Part shown: positions 37,032 through 46,284 of the stretch, piece by piece
Numbering within the stretch: position 1 is the first letter of the stretch
Layout of the letters: each line of letters starts with the position of its first letter
Source: Rhodopirellula baltica
Lineage (GTDB): Bacteria > Planctomycetota > Planctomycetia > Pirellulales > Pirellulaceae
DNA length: 64,000 bases
Assembly: GCA_002901265.1 (NCBI GenBank)
Contig: PPHI01000057.1
Coordinates: forward strand, 1-64,000
Direction: 5' to 3'
Program-made: the position numbers and the translations under genes
Notes under the pieces: model-generated
What the model was told of the DNA's origin: nothing
Databases searched by the model: none
The model's input: the letters and a program-made list of their open reading frames with translations, nothing else

Positions 37032-39167
37032 TTGTCCATCTCTCACAAGCTTCGTAAACTTCGGCGGATGCCGCTGGCGGAAATCCTGACCCGGAGTAGC
37101 CAACAGGCGACCGACCTCGAAGACAGGTTGCGAGTAGCCATGAAGCGAGCCCCACGACTGAAGTGTCGGAATAACCCACACCAAGTCGTCGATCGATGCA
37201 TGGATCTCGTTCCAGGTGTCAATCTTCTCACTCGAAGCGCTTCCGAGAACACTGACTTTATCTCGGTCATTGAAACCGAAAAAGAACGTGTTTTGCAACG
37301 AGCAAATGACGTCTTCACAGGAAAGGTGCAACTGCTCGGAATTGACTTCACCGTACCACCAACCGATTGGAATCTCGATCCGGGTTCCGGGCATTCGTTC
37401 GAGCAGGCATTTCGTGGTGCGGTCAAGACTCATCAACACGGAAAAAATCGGATCGATGTCAAACACCCTTGGGAACTCGGTCGATTTCAGTACTTGGTCC
37501 CGGTCGCACAGTCATATCTATTTGATCGCGACAACCGATCACCTCAGGTAGTTACAGCGACGATTGAAAGTTGGATTGATAGCCAGCCTTATGCGACGGG
37601 GATTCACTGGACGAGTGCACTCGAAGTTGCGATTCGCGGCATCTCATGGATTTGGTGCTTGGCCTGCATCGGAAAAAGCAATGCAGTCGAGGAAACATTC
37701 CTCACCAAAGTCACCGAATCGCTTTGGCAACATGGCCATGCGCTGCACCGCAACCTTTCTTACTACAGCAGCCCGTACAACCACTTGATCGGTGAGTGCT
37801 GTGCGCTCTACATGCTTGCGATTGCGTTGCAGGATGTCTTCGATACCAGCCCTTGGATGCGACGTGCCCGCCAGACATTGACGGGGGCTATTGACCATCA
37901 GTTTTATGAAGACGGATTTACGCTGGAACAATCGTCAAGCTACCAGTACTTCACGTTGGGCTTCTTGTCGCTCACAGCTGCTGCAGCAACCCAGGACTCT
38001 GCCGAGTTTCCTTTGCAATCCGCAATAGGAAAGGCCGTTGTGGCAGGGAACGCTTTTGAATCGGAAACCGGCGAGTGGGCGGCGATCGGAGACAGCGATT
38101 CGGCGCGCGCCATACCTGTGTTCCCAGAATCGGAGTGGGACTTCTCAGGCGTCGCAACACTTGCAAGCGTCTTGGCAAACGAGACCTCGTTTCCCAAACA
38201 AGTAAACTTCAGCGAGTTGCTTTGGACGCTTGGAGAATCCGGTCTTCGCAACTTCGAGAAACTCGAACATCTCCATCGCCAGAGCTCAACATACTTTCCT
38301 GATGCGGGTTATGCGATCTATTCGAACGATCGGACCTGGGTTTGTCTTGATGGTGGCGAAATTGCCGATGGACTTCATAGCGATGACACCCCATCAACGG
38401 CGCACGGGCATCTTGACCAATTACAGGTTCTAGCTTCACTCGATGGGCTTCCGTTTTTGATCGACTCCGGAATGCCTCATTACTTCCAGTCCGAATCAGC
38501 AGCCGACTATTTTCGAGGCATAGCGGCCCACAATACCATTGAGTTCCAAGGACACCCGCCGGCGACGGTTTGCGGCCCGCTGATGTGGAATCGCGTCCAA
38601 AGCGAATGCTCGATCTACGAACCACAGGTTATGAACGGAGTCTGGTGCAGCCAAGCGACTTTAAAATTCAAAACCCATACAGACGCAGTCCAACGAAGTG
38701 TCTTAGTGAAAGATGAGTTCGGGCTAATCGTGGTCGACACCATTCCAGAATTCCTGCTCAGCCAAGCGATCTGGCACTGGCACATCTCGCCCGAACGGAA
38801 GACAAAACCATCGTCAGAGACCGCCTACTGTCACACAATTGACGACTACCGACTTTATACGTTTACCCAGAGTGGCTCAGTCGAAGTCGCACAATTGAAT
38901 ACACCGGATGACCCAATCCGTTCGTCGATTTCCAAGGGCTATGGCCACACTGCCGCCCATTGTCACTTGACAAGCAAAGTGCACGGCCAAAACTCGAACA
39001 AGCGTCCATCTCGCACAATCGTCCACGGTTGGGTAAAGTCAGGCCGGGATGTTGAAATCCAAATCGAAGGCGATTCCTGCCAGTTCGGTGATGACCTTAC
39101 TGAATCACACGAGGGCACTTGGCGAATCAACCTCGTCCGTGACAACGCGGGACTGCGACTGTCATGA
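37032..39167 (+). CDS. Heparinase II/III-like protein
   Basis: 711 residues from a TTG 17 nt after the flippase stop. The N-terminal half is a helical toroid (NPWELGRFQYLVP-like text KHPWELGRFQYLVPVAQ, WTSALEVAIRGISWIW, YYSSPYNHLIGECCALYML, Tyr/His-rich as in the family), and the C-terminal half is beta-rich with the conserved AHGHLDQLQ (about 456-464) and LIDSGMPHYF. Family enzymes cleave uronic-acid-containing sulfated polymers by beta-elimination; members encoded in EPS clusters may instead edit or epimerise the nascent chain. No signal peptide is visible, which argues for a cytoplasmic or non-classical location. It overlaps the next sulfotransferase by 4 nt. Confidence 0.88.
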   Translation: MSISHKLRKLRRMPLAEILTRSSQQATDLEDRLRVAMKRAPRLKCRNNPHQVVDRCMDLVPGVNLLTRSASENTDFISVIETEKERVLQRANDVFTGKVQLLGIDFTVPPTDWNLDPGSGHSFEQAFRGAVKTHQHGKNRIDVKHPWELGRFQYLVPVAQSYLFDRDNRSPQVVTATIESWIDSQPYATGIHWTSALEVAIRGISWIWCLACIGKSNAVEETFLTKVTESLWQHGHALHRNLSYYSSPYNHLIGECCALYMLAIALQDVFDTSPWMRRARQTLTGAIDHQFYEDGFTLEQSSSYQYFTLGFLSLTAAAATQDSAEFPLQSAIGKAVVAGNAFESETGEWAAIGDSDSARAIPVFPESEWDFSGVATLASVLANETSFPKQVNFSELLWTLGESGLRNFEKLEHLHRQSSTYFPDAGYAIYSNDRTWVCLDGGEIADGLHSDDTPSTAHGHLDQLQVLASLDGLPFLIDSGMPHYFQSESAADYFRGIAAHNTIEFQGHPPATVCGPLMWNRVQSECSIYEPQVMNGVWCSQATLKFKTHTDAVQRSVLVKDEFGLIVVDTIPEFLLSQAIWHWHISPERKTKPSSETAYCHTIDDYRLYTFTQSGSVEVAQLNTPDDPIRSSISKGYGHTAAHCHLTSKVHGQNSNKRPSRTIVHGWVKSGRDVEIQIEGDSCQFGDDLTESHEGTWRINLVRDNAGLRLS

Positions 39168-40138
39168 ATTGTCCGGAAGAATTGTTCGATACAGTCGACA
39201 ACTTGATTAACAGCCAGCGGAACGATGGGGAAAAGCTTCCTTCAATGCCTGGGGTGAAACAACGGCGCACGTCAATCGATTGCAACCAAAGCTGGGGTTC
39301 CCAACTTCGCAAGCGTCTATCCATGCGAGTACTCGCAGGACGCAAATACCTTTACCAACGGGTCTGCAAACGCAAATCGACTCCGCTGGCAAAGCTGTTT
39401 ATCTTTGGGTGCCAACGCTCTGGAACCAGCATGCTTTGCGATGTGTTTCACCGCGACTTGTCGACAGAAGTGCTGTACGAAACGAGTCGAATCACTTGCG
39501 ATGGACATGATCGACTTCGGTTACGCGAGGTAGAACAAGTACGCGAGTTGCTAGAACGTTCGCCGGCGCGATTGGTTGTGGCTAAGCCGATTGTTGAAAG
39601 CCAAAATGCGAGCTACTGGTTGGACCAGATCCCCGGGCTGCAGGCTGTTTGGATGTATCGGCGATACCCGGATCAAATCCGATCGCACGTGACTCGTTTC
39701 GATTCACAACGAAGCAACCTCGAATCGATTGTTCGGCAGGAGCAGGACAATTGGCGTAGCGAGAACATTGATGACGAAATGCTGGATCTTGTCCGCCAGT
39801 TCTACCGTCCCGAAATGCGCCGCCAAGACGCCGCCGGATTGTACTGGTACCTGAGAAACTACCACCTCTTCCGCACCGGGCTTCACAAAGACCCTCGCGT
39901 CCATGTTCTCTGCTACGAAGAACTCGTACGCAGCCCAGAAGACTACGTCTCACGACTCTACGATGTCTTGGACGTCCCAGTTGTTGGAACGGCACGTCTT
40001 TGCAACTTCGTTGACACACGGTCGATCGGCCATGGCGAATCGATGGAGTTGTCACCCGCGATCGCAGATCTTTGCGACGACATGATGGCGAAACTCCAAG
40101 ACGCATTCATGCAGGGTTCGCTCGGGACCTTGCGGTAA
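39164..40138 (+). CDS. Sulfotransferase 2 of 7
   Basis: 324 residues; the ATG overlaps the stop of the heparinase-like gene (ATGA). The PAPS loop FGCQRSGTSML is at 81-91, after an ~80-residue polar N-terminal extension not typical of the family. AVWMYRRYPDQIRSHVTRF corresponds to the 3'-phosphate-binding region, and VHVLCYEELVRSPEDYVSRL is the conserved C-terminal YEEL segment. It presumably sulfates the same polymer that the coupled heparinase-like protein acts on. Confidence 0.86.
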   Translation: MNCPEELFDTVDNLINSQRNDGEKLPSMPGVKQRRTSIDCNQSWGSQLRKRLSMRVLAGRKYLYQRVCKRKSTPLAKLFIFGCQRSGTSMLCDVFHRDLSTEVLYETSRITCDGHDRLRLREVEQVRELLERSPARLVVAKPIVESQNASYWLDQIPGLQAVWMYRRYPDQIRSHVTRFDSQRSNLESIVRQEQDNWRSENIDDEMLDLVRQFYRPEMRRQDAAGLYWYLRNYHLFRTGLHKDPRVHVLCYEELVRSPEDYVSRLYDVLDVPVVGTARLCNFVDTRSIGHGESMELSPAIADLCDDMMAKLQDAFMQGSLGTLR

Positions 40139-40184
40139 CAGCAAACTGTAATTGAGTGCCAACTGCGATGGCAAGTAAAGTTCG

Positions 40185-41171
40185 ATGACGCGACTGATTG
40201 TAACGATCGATACTGAGGAAGAAGGCCGCTGGAACAATGAGTACCAGCGCGTTACCGATGCCGTCACGAATATCGATCAAGTTCCCAGATTCCAAACACT
40301 CTGTGATCGATTTGGGATCCGTCCGACCTATCTGGTCGATAGCCCGGTAGCGATCAATGACAGGGCGTCCAAGGTCCTTCGTGAAATTGCAGATAGCGAT
40401 CGATGTGAAATTGGCGGTCACCTACATCCCTGGTGCACACAACCGTTCGAAGAAGAACTGACCGCTAGAAATTCATTTCTTTGCAATCTCCCGACGGACT
40501 TGCTGTCACGGAAACTAAAGACACTCGGCGACGAATTGGAACATGCCTTCGGGGAACGTCCCAAATCGTTCCGTGCGGGTCGCTATGGCATTGGCGCTGA
40601 ATCACTCGATGCGTTGGCTAACGAGGGCTATGTCATCGACTCAAGTGTGATCAGCTATTCCGACTTTACCACTCGGTCTGGTCCAAATTTCATTGGTTGC
40701 CCAACGACGCCTTACCGTGCCAGCTCTCAGACGCTCTTAACGCCCGCAACAGATTCAGGCGTGATTTGGGAAGTCCCAGTCAGTGTCGGATACTCTTGCA
40801 AGAATCAAGCATTCGGCGATCGTCTTCACCGGGGACTCTCCGAATCGTTGCTGGCGAAGTTTCGCGTTGTCGGCATTCTCGACCGCCTTGGGCTGCTTAG
40901 TCGAATTAAGTTTTCTCCCGAACAAAGCGATGCGGCTGCTTTGCGAACACTCGCCAAAATCTACGCCGATCTGAATCATCCTTGTTTGATGCTCATGTTC
41001 CACAGTTCATCGCTCAAACATGGTTGCACGCCCTACACCCCCGATGCAGCATCGCTTGAAGAATTCTACGGACGTCTGGAAAGCATCTTCGAGTATTGCT
41101 TGGGCGACCTTAAAATGGACTCGGTGACAATGATTGAATACTCCGAGATTCTTGACGCGCAGAGTTCTTAA
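40185..41171 (+). CDS. Polysaccharide deacetylase-like protein (WalW type)
   Basis: 328 residues. A NodB-like barrel: VTIDTEEEGRW at the start (catalytic and metal Asp), EIGGHLHPW (metal His pair), FRAGRYGIG, EGYVIDSSV, and MLMFHSSSLKHGC at the end. This is the divergent deacetylase branch often found in EPS and LPS gene clusters. It likely removes an acetyl group from an amino sugar, and so could create the free amine that an N-acyltransferase or N-sulfotransferase needs; that link is an inference. It starts 46 nt after the sulfotransferase. Confidence 0.83.
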   Translation: MTRLIVTIDTEEEGRWNNEYQRVTDAVTNIDQVPRFQTLCDRFGIRPTYLVDSPVAINDRASKVLREIADSDRCEIGGHLHPWCTQPFEEELTARNSFLCNLPTDLLSRKLKTLGDELEHAFGERPKSFRAGRYGIGAESLDALANEGYVIDSSVISYSDFTTRSGPNFIGCPTTPYRASSQTLLTPATDSGVIWEVPVSVGYSCKNQAFGDRLHRGLSESLLAKFRVVGILDRLGLLSRIKFSPEQSDAAALRTLAKIYADLNHPCLMLMFHSSSLKHGCTPYTPDAASLEEFYGRLESIFEYCLGDLKMDSVTMIEYSEILDAQSS

Positions 41172-41274
41172 AACGCAACGCGTTATTGATGCACCGCCCA
41201 ATCCAGCAAACACATCGCATGCATCAAGACCGTCCTCGCCAACTTAACGCTCCGTTTGTGACTCGCTGATTGTC

Positions 41275-42438
41275 ATGACTGAATACTCGATGATGGTTGT
41301 TTTCTGGATTGCTACCTGCGCATTGCTCTATGCGTTGTTTGGCTATCCGATCGTCTTGGTCGTGTTCGCTCGACTTTCGAAACGTCGTGCCGAAAACGAC
41401 TTTGATGAACTGCCGCGTGTGACATTGATCGTGCCAGCGCACAACGAAATCAAAGTGATCCGTCAGAAACTCGAAAACATCCGCGGGATCGACTACCCGG
41501 CGGATCGACTCGAGATCTTAATCGGCAGCGACGGAAGCACTGATGGCACCAATGAATTCGTCCAAGCCAACTTGCCGGCCGGCGCGAAACTGATCCCTTT
41601 TCAACAGCGGCGTGGGAAAGCGTCTGTTGTCAATGACTGTGTCGCCGCGAGCACTGCGGACATCGTGTGTCTTTGTGATGCCAATGTCATGTTTCGTCCA
41701 GATGCACTCAAGCGACTTGTGCATCGACTTGCTGACGAGACTGTCGGTGCCGCTACTGGTCAGGTAATCCTCCGCAGTGAGGAAAGCGATTTTGGCTCAG
41801 GCGAAGCGACCTACTACGATCTTGAGCGGCAAGTCCAACTGGCGGAATCATCTGTCGGATCTCTGATCGGAGTCGATGGTGGGATGTATGTCATTTGGCG
41901 ATCGCTTTACCAACCATTGCCAGCCGACACGATTTTGGACGATTTCGTCATCAGCATGCGGGTGATGCGGGCGAAAAAACGCGTCGTTTATGAACCCGAT
42001 GCGATCGCCGATGAAAATGGCACGCCGTTGGCAACTCAAGAATGGCGGCGGCGGGTGCGGGTTTCTGCCGGAGCGGCGCAATCGCTCCTTCGCGGGGACT
42101 TTCCGTTATTATCGACCCCTGTGTTTTTCTGGCAGTACCTCTCACACAAACTGTTGCGATGGATGATACCAGTTTTCCTGATTGCGCTTTACGTGAGCAA
42201 CCTGTTCCTCGTTAGCGAACATTGGTTCTACACGTTTTCGCTGGCTGCCCAGACTAGTATCTACGTCATCGCGTTGCTGGCCACCTGGTCACTGCGGTTC
42301 CGGTCAACCCGATTGGGTGGTGTTCCGTTCTATTTCACGATGAGCAATTTGGCAATGTTGGTCGGAATCAGCAAAGGCATCTTCAACCTGCAGCCGGTCA
42401 CCTGGGTGCAAGCGGACCGCAGTGTTCAAAATGCTTGA
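41275..42438 (+). CDS. Membrane glycosyltransferase family 2
   Basis: 387 residues. A first helix (MMVVFWIATCALLYALFGYPIVLVVF region) is followed by a GT-A domain: VTLIVPAHNE, ILIGSDGSTDGT, VCLCDANVMF (the metal-binding D-A-N in place of DxD), ILDDFVIS and QEWRRRVRVSAG (equivalent of the QxxRW acceptor motif). Three or four C-terminal helices end the protein. It is a processive-type inverting glycosyltransferase related to cellulose/hyaluronan synthases, acting at the inner membrane. Confidence 0.92.
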   Translation: MTEYSMMVVFWIATCALLYALFGYPIVLVVFARLSKRRAENDFDELPRVTLIVPAHNEIKVIRQKLENIRGIDYPADRLEILIGSDGSTDGTNEFVQANLPAGAKLIPFQQRRGKASVVNDCVAASTADIVCLCDANVMFRPDALKRLVHRLADETVGAATGQVILRSEESDFGSGEATYYDLERQVQLAESSVGSLIGVDGGMYVIWRSLYQPLPADTILDDFVISMRVMRAKKRVVYEPDAIADENGTPLATQEWRRRVRVSAGAAQSLLRGDFPLLSTPVFFWQYLSHKLLRWMIPVFLIALYVSNLFLVSEHWFYTFSLAAQTSIYVIALLATWSLRFRSTRLGGVPFYFTMSNLAMLVGISKGIFNLQPVTWVQADRSVQNA

Positions 42439-42498
42439 CGAAGCAATCGTGTGTTGGATCAATAACGATCGAAGCGTCCGCATCGGATGCTTGAATCC

Positions 42499-42540
42499 AA
42501 CGAACAGTGATTAACGATCAGTGATTTACGAACAGTGACT
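42499..42540. repeat. Three tandem 14-bp repeats upstream of the nucleotide-sugar dehydrogenase gene
   Basis: Units at 42499-42512, 42513-42526 and 42527-42540 share the consensus AACGAACAGTGATT: unit 2 differs at one base, and unit 3 at two. They lie ~83 bp before the ATG at 42623, in the only sizeable gap (184 nt) of this part of the cluster. A regulator-binding array is possible. Confidence 0.65.
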
Positions 42541-42622
42541 ATTGCACTGAGACAGTAGACAGCGTCCCCAGTCTGACCGTTCGCTCCTCAAAACCTCTCC
42601 CCGCTCAAAGCCGATCACTCGC

Positions 42623-43978
42623 ATGACCTCTTCCAACCCTTCCAAACCTCGCGTAGCCGTTTATGGTGTCGGTTATGTCGGCTGTGTCACCGCCGCGTGT
42701 TTGGCAAAAGATGGATTCGATGTGGTGGGCGTCGACATCGACGCCAATAAAGTCCGCGAGATCAACGCCGGACTATCTCCAGTCGCCGAACCGGGCCTCG
42801 CAGAATTGCTGAGCGAACAGGTCAAAGCTGGGCGTTTAACAGCGACAACGAGCGCCGCAGAGGCGGTTGCACAAACCGAAGTGTCCTTGATCGCAGTCGG
42901 TACGCCGTCAGCAGCTGACGGATCTGTATCGCTTGACGCACTTCGTAGTGTCATCGAGACCATTGGGCAAAACCTGCGTCTGCACGACCGTCCTCACTGC
43001 GTTGTCATCCGCTCGACATTGTTGCCCGGCATCCTAGAAGAAACGCTCGTCCCATTATTGTGCGAAGCATCGGGACGTGAACTGGGACCAGAGCTACGTG
43101 TCTGCAATAACCCAGAATTCCTTCGCGAAAGCACCGCAATCGCAGACTACTACAACCCGCCCTATGTCGTGTTCGGTGTGACTGACGACTGGGATGCGAA
43201 TTTGGTTTTGTCTCTTTACCACAACGTCGAGACGCGGTCATTCGTTGTGGACTCACGCAGCGCGGCAATGATCAAGTATGCCTGCAACGCATTTCACGCC
43301 GTGAAAGTTGCATTTGCAAACGAAATCGGTAGCCTAGCCCGGTGCCTTGGTGCTGACGGTCACGACGTTATGTCGCTTGTCTGCGAAGACGACAAGCTGA
43401 ACATTTCCAAGGCTTACATGAAGCCAGGTTTCGCCTTTGGAGGATCGTGCCTTCCAAAAGACGTTCGCGCCTTAACGCGATTTGCTGAACTGGAAGCACT
43501 TCGGATTCCAGTCCTCGGATCTTTGCTTCCTTCGAACGAAGCTCACCTCCGTCGTGCGATCAGCCGTATCGAAGCGTCTGGATGTCGACGAATCGGCATG
43601 GTTGGGCTGAGTTTTAAAGCGGGCACTGACGACCTTCGCGAAAGCCCCTTTGTCACCTTGGCTGAGTACCTGCTTGGAAAAGGCTTCCAACTTTCGATCT
43701 ATGATCCGGGCATTACGCTCGCACGTCTGCACGGTCAAAACCTCGCTTACGTTGATCGCCATCTGCCGCACTTGGCAAATTTGCTATGTGATAGCCCGGA
43801 CGCGCTCGTTGATGCCAGCGACTATCTCGTGATCAGTACAAAAATTGGTGACGACCAGCCGGCAATTACAGACTCTGAGTTGCCGCGTCTTGATTTGCGT
43901 CGTGCACTGGCTCTTCCCGATTTGGCAACTGACGATTCGGCCCAAGAAACGGTGCCCGCTGGAAAGAGCGGATCATAG
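42623..43978 (+). CDS. Nucleotide-sugar dehydrogenase (GDP-mannose 6-dehydrogenase/UDP-glucose 6-dehydrogenase family)
   Basis: 451 residues. The N-terminal Rossmann loop is VYGVGYVGCVTAACL, with VGVDID following. Further features are RSTLLPGI, NPEFLRES, KYACNAFHAVKVAFANE, the catalytic C276 in GFAFGGSCLPKDVRAL, and GLSFKAGTDDLRESP. The FAFGGSCLPKD wording is nearer to AlgD (GDP-mannose) than to Ugd, but this is not decisive. It oxidises the sugar nucleotide to a uronic acid, giving an acidic polymer. Together with the heparinase-like gene this fits a uronate-containing polysaccharide. It is preceded by tandem 14-bp repeats and followed after 2 nt by a glycosyltransferase. Confidence 0.93.
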   Translation: MTSSNPSKPRVAVYGVGYVGCVTAACLAKDGFDVVGVDIDANKVREINAGLSPVAEPGLAELLSEQVKAGRLTATTSAAEAVAQTEVSLIAVGTPSAADGSVSLDALRSVIETIGQNLRLHDRPHCVVIRSTLLPGILEETLVPLLCEASGRELGPELRVCNNPEFLRESTAIADYYNPPYVVFGVTDDWDANLVLSLYHNVETRSFVVDSRSAAMIKYACNAFHAVKVAFANEIGSLARCLGADGHDVMSLVCEDDKLNISKAYMKPGFAFGGSCLPKDVRALTRFAELEALRIPVLGSLLPSNEAHLRRAISRIEASGCRRIGMVGLSFKAGTDDLRESPFVTLAEYLLGKGFQLSIYDPGITLARLHGQNLAYVDRHLPHLANLLCDSPDALVDASDYLVISTKIGDDQPAITDSELPRLDLRRALALPDLATDDSAQETVPAGKSGS

Positions 43979-43980
43979 GC

Positions 43981-45186
43981 ATGACGCTGAAGGTATTGAC
44001 GATCGCGAGCACCTTCCCGTCGAGCACGCTGCCACTTCACGGCGTGTTCGTTAAAGAGCGTCTGCGCGCGGTGAACGAACTGGGGCAAACGGATATCCGT
44101 GTGATCTCACCCGTGCCCTATTTCCCGCCAATCAAAGCGGCGAAACAGTGGTACGTGTATTCTCAGATTCCCCATCGTGAATCGATCGCGGACCTACCTG
44201 TCCACCGGCCAAGATTTATTCAGCCGCCAAAAATCGGCGGCTACTTCCAGTCCAACTTGATGTTTCCAGTTGTTCAACGCGCGTTCAAACAACTGCATGA
44301 CTTTCAACCGGATTTTATTGATTCGCACTTTGTCTACCCCGACGGTGTTGTCGCAACTCGCTTGGCGAAGCAACTCGGTATCCCCGTAATGATCACCTGT
44401 CGTGGCGAAGACATCCTCCGGTTCCCCTCGCTTCCGCTAGTCGGGAATCGGATCCGCTGGGCACTAGAACATGCCGATCGAGTTGTCGCACTTAGCGACG
44501 AGATTGCGAACGCGGCAATCGCCAATGGCGCCGCACCATCACGTGTCGTGCGAATTCCCAACGGTGTTGATACCCAGTCATTCAAAAAAGTCGATCAGGC
44601 CGGTGCACGCCGCGAGCTGAATTTGCCACTCGATCGAAAGATCATTGTCTCGGTTGGCAACCGCCAGGAACGCAAAGGATTTCACTTACTGGTTGACGCG
44701 ATGCCAGAGATCCTTCGACAGCATCCAGATTGCATATTGGCAATTGTCGGCGGCCCGGCACGCAGCGGCCCAGACTATGGTCGGATCATCGAAGAACGAA
44801 TTATCGCACACGGACTGCAAGACAAAGTCGTTCTCGTCGGTGCAACACCGCACGAGGAACTCTTTCGGTGGTACAGCGCAGCCGACGTGTTTGCTTTGAT
44901 GACTTCCCGTGAAGGATCTCCCAACGTGTTGCTCGAAGCGTTGTCGTGCGGCGTTCCCGCTGTGGCAACCGCAATCGGTGGTATCCCAGAAGTGCTCGCC
45001 GACAAGCGTCTTGGAATCGTTTTGGATAACCGCACATCCGATGATGCCGCTCAGGGAATCTGCGATGCTCTTGAGAAACAATGGGATCGAGATCAAATCC
45101 GTGAAATCATGACGGAACAAGATTGGCGGGCGACCGCGAAAAAAGTCTTCTCGGTGTTCGAAGCTCTCGGACGCACAACAGGCTGA
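43981..45186 (+). CDS. Glycosyltransferase family 4
   Basis: 401 residues, starting 2 nt after the dehydrogenase stop. GT-B features: FPSSTLPLHGVFVKERLRA, DFIDSHFVYPDG, ITCRGEDILRFP, IPNGVDTQSFK, VGNRQERKGFHLLVDAMP and the EX7E motif in REGSPNVLLEALSCGVP, followed by ATAIGGIPEVL. This set is typical of a retaining cytoplasmic enzyme of EPS assembly; the coupling to the dehydrogenase suggests it may use the uronic acid donor. After the stop, a 10-bp palindrome (45190-45199) and a T7 run ~20 nt later are too far apart for a convincing terminator. Confidence 0.92.
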   Translation: MTLKVLTIASTFPSSTLPLHGVFVKERLRAVNELGQTDIRVISPVPYFPPIKAAKQWYVYSQIPHRESIADLPVHRPRFIQPPKIGGYFQSNLMFPVVQRAFKQLHDFQPDFIDSHFVYPDGVVATRLAKQLGIPVMITCRGEDILRFPSLPLVGNRIRWALEHADRVVALSDEIANAAIANGAAPSRVVRIPNGVDTQSFKKVDQAGARRELNLPLDRKIIVSVGNRQERKGFHLLVDAMPEILRQHPDCILAIVGGPARSGPDYGRIIEERIIAHGLQDKVVLVGATPHEELFRWYSAADVFALMTSREGSPNVLLEALSCGVPAVATAIGGIPEVLADKRLGIVLDNRTSDDAAQGICDALEKQWDRDQIREIMTEQDWRATAKKVFSVFEALGRTTG

Positions 45187-45241
45187 TCCCCGGGCCCGGC
45201 GTCCAAATTTCACACTGTTTTTTTAAAATCGAACGAAAACC

Positions 45242-46249
45242 ATGACAGAAACCGCGACGGGTCAACAGCAACCTGAGATCCTCCACCAAGATCATGCGCC
45301 GGTGATGATGATTGGGCATGGCAGTTCTGGGACAAGCATTCTTGGCGAAATCCTTCGCGACGATTTTAAGATCGCGTTTGGGACCGAGAGCCAATTCTTC
45401 GTGTATTACTACCGCCGACTTGATCGCTATGGCGACTTGAAGCAACCCGAGAATCTTCGCCAACTTGCAGAACATGTCCTGGCTGAACGGTGGTTCGAAA
45501 AAGCGAAACGCAAGTGGGACTTTAGTCTCAGTCTTGAAGATCTGTTGGACCGAACCTGCAGTCCGACTTTCCGCGGGTTGCTCGACGCGATCTTCGTCAG
45601 TTTTCAACACCATCTAGGCATGGAGCGTTACGGCGACAAAAGCCCCGAGTACACATTGGACCTTGCTGTCCTTGGGGAACTTTATCCTGACGCGAAATAC
45701 ATCCACATGGTTCGTGACGGCCGCGATGTCGCCGTGTCGCTCTTCAAGCGTTACTGGGGTGGAAAAAACATCTACACCGTCTCGCGACGCTGGAAGAAAG
45801 AAGTCGATTTGGTTGACCAGTTTGTCGCGACGTTGCCCGCTGACCGTGTGCTCGAGGTCACCTACGAAGGCTTGCTGGGATCTCCCGAAGAACAAATGGA
45901 TCGTTTGGTAGACTTTCTGGCAATTGAAGACCCCGACGGATCCGTCCGAGAAGCACTTCGCACGCAAATACCGTTGAAACTGAATCGCGGTAACTTCGAC
46001 AAATGGCGTAAACAGCTTTCCCAAAAACAAAGGGTCGCGTTCGAAACCGTCGCCTGTGAAACCCTTCGCCGACATGGTTATGAAACCATTGTCGACAACG
46101 AACAAATCGACAACTCGCTCGCCAAACAATTGTTCTTCGGCCTGGACAATCGAGTCCGCAAGTGGGCCTACATCGACTATTGGAAAGACAACGCCTATAA
46201 AGCCAAGCTTCGACTACGGAACATGTCACGTCGCCTGAAAAGCTCCTGA
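45242..46249 (+). CDS. Sulfotransferase 3 of 7
   Basis: 335 residues. The PAPS loop is IGHGSSGTSILGEIL (24-38), YGDKSPEYTLDL follows, and HMVRDGRDVAVSLFKRYW is a strong 3'-phosphate-binding motif (Arg and Ser). LEVTYEGLLGSPEEQMDRL and a C-terminal segment LRRHGYET are typical of bacterial sulfotransferases. It ends five bases before a further sulfotransferase frame. Confidence 0.9.
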   Translation: MTETATGQQQPEILHQDHAPVMMIGHGSSGTSILGEILRDDFKIAFGTESQFFVYYYRRLDRYGDLKQPENLRQLAEHVLAERWFEKAKRKWDFSLSLEDLLDRTCSPTFRGLLDAIFVSFQHHLGMERYGDKSPEYTLDLAVLGELYPDAKYIHMVRDGRDVAVSLFKRYWGGKNIYTVSRRWKKEVDLVDQFVATLPADRVLEVTYEGLLGSPEEQMDRLVDFLAIEDPDGSVREALRTQIPLKLNRGNFDKWRKQLSQKQRVAFETVACETLRRHGYETIVDNEQIDNSLAKQLFFGLDNRVRKWAYIDYWKDNAYKAKLRLRNMSRRLKSS

Positions 46250-46284
46250 TCCTGTTGGTTGGCGGCACGTACCGAATAAAAGCA

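Noticed and set aside
45190-45230. Possible terminator: 10-bp palindrome followed by a run of seven T
   Set aside because: The T-run is about 20 nt after the palindrome, which leaves no loop and wrong spacing for an intrinsic terminator.
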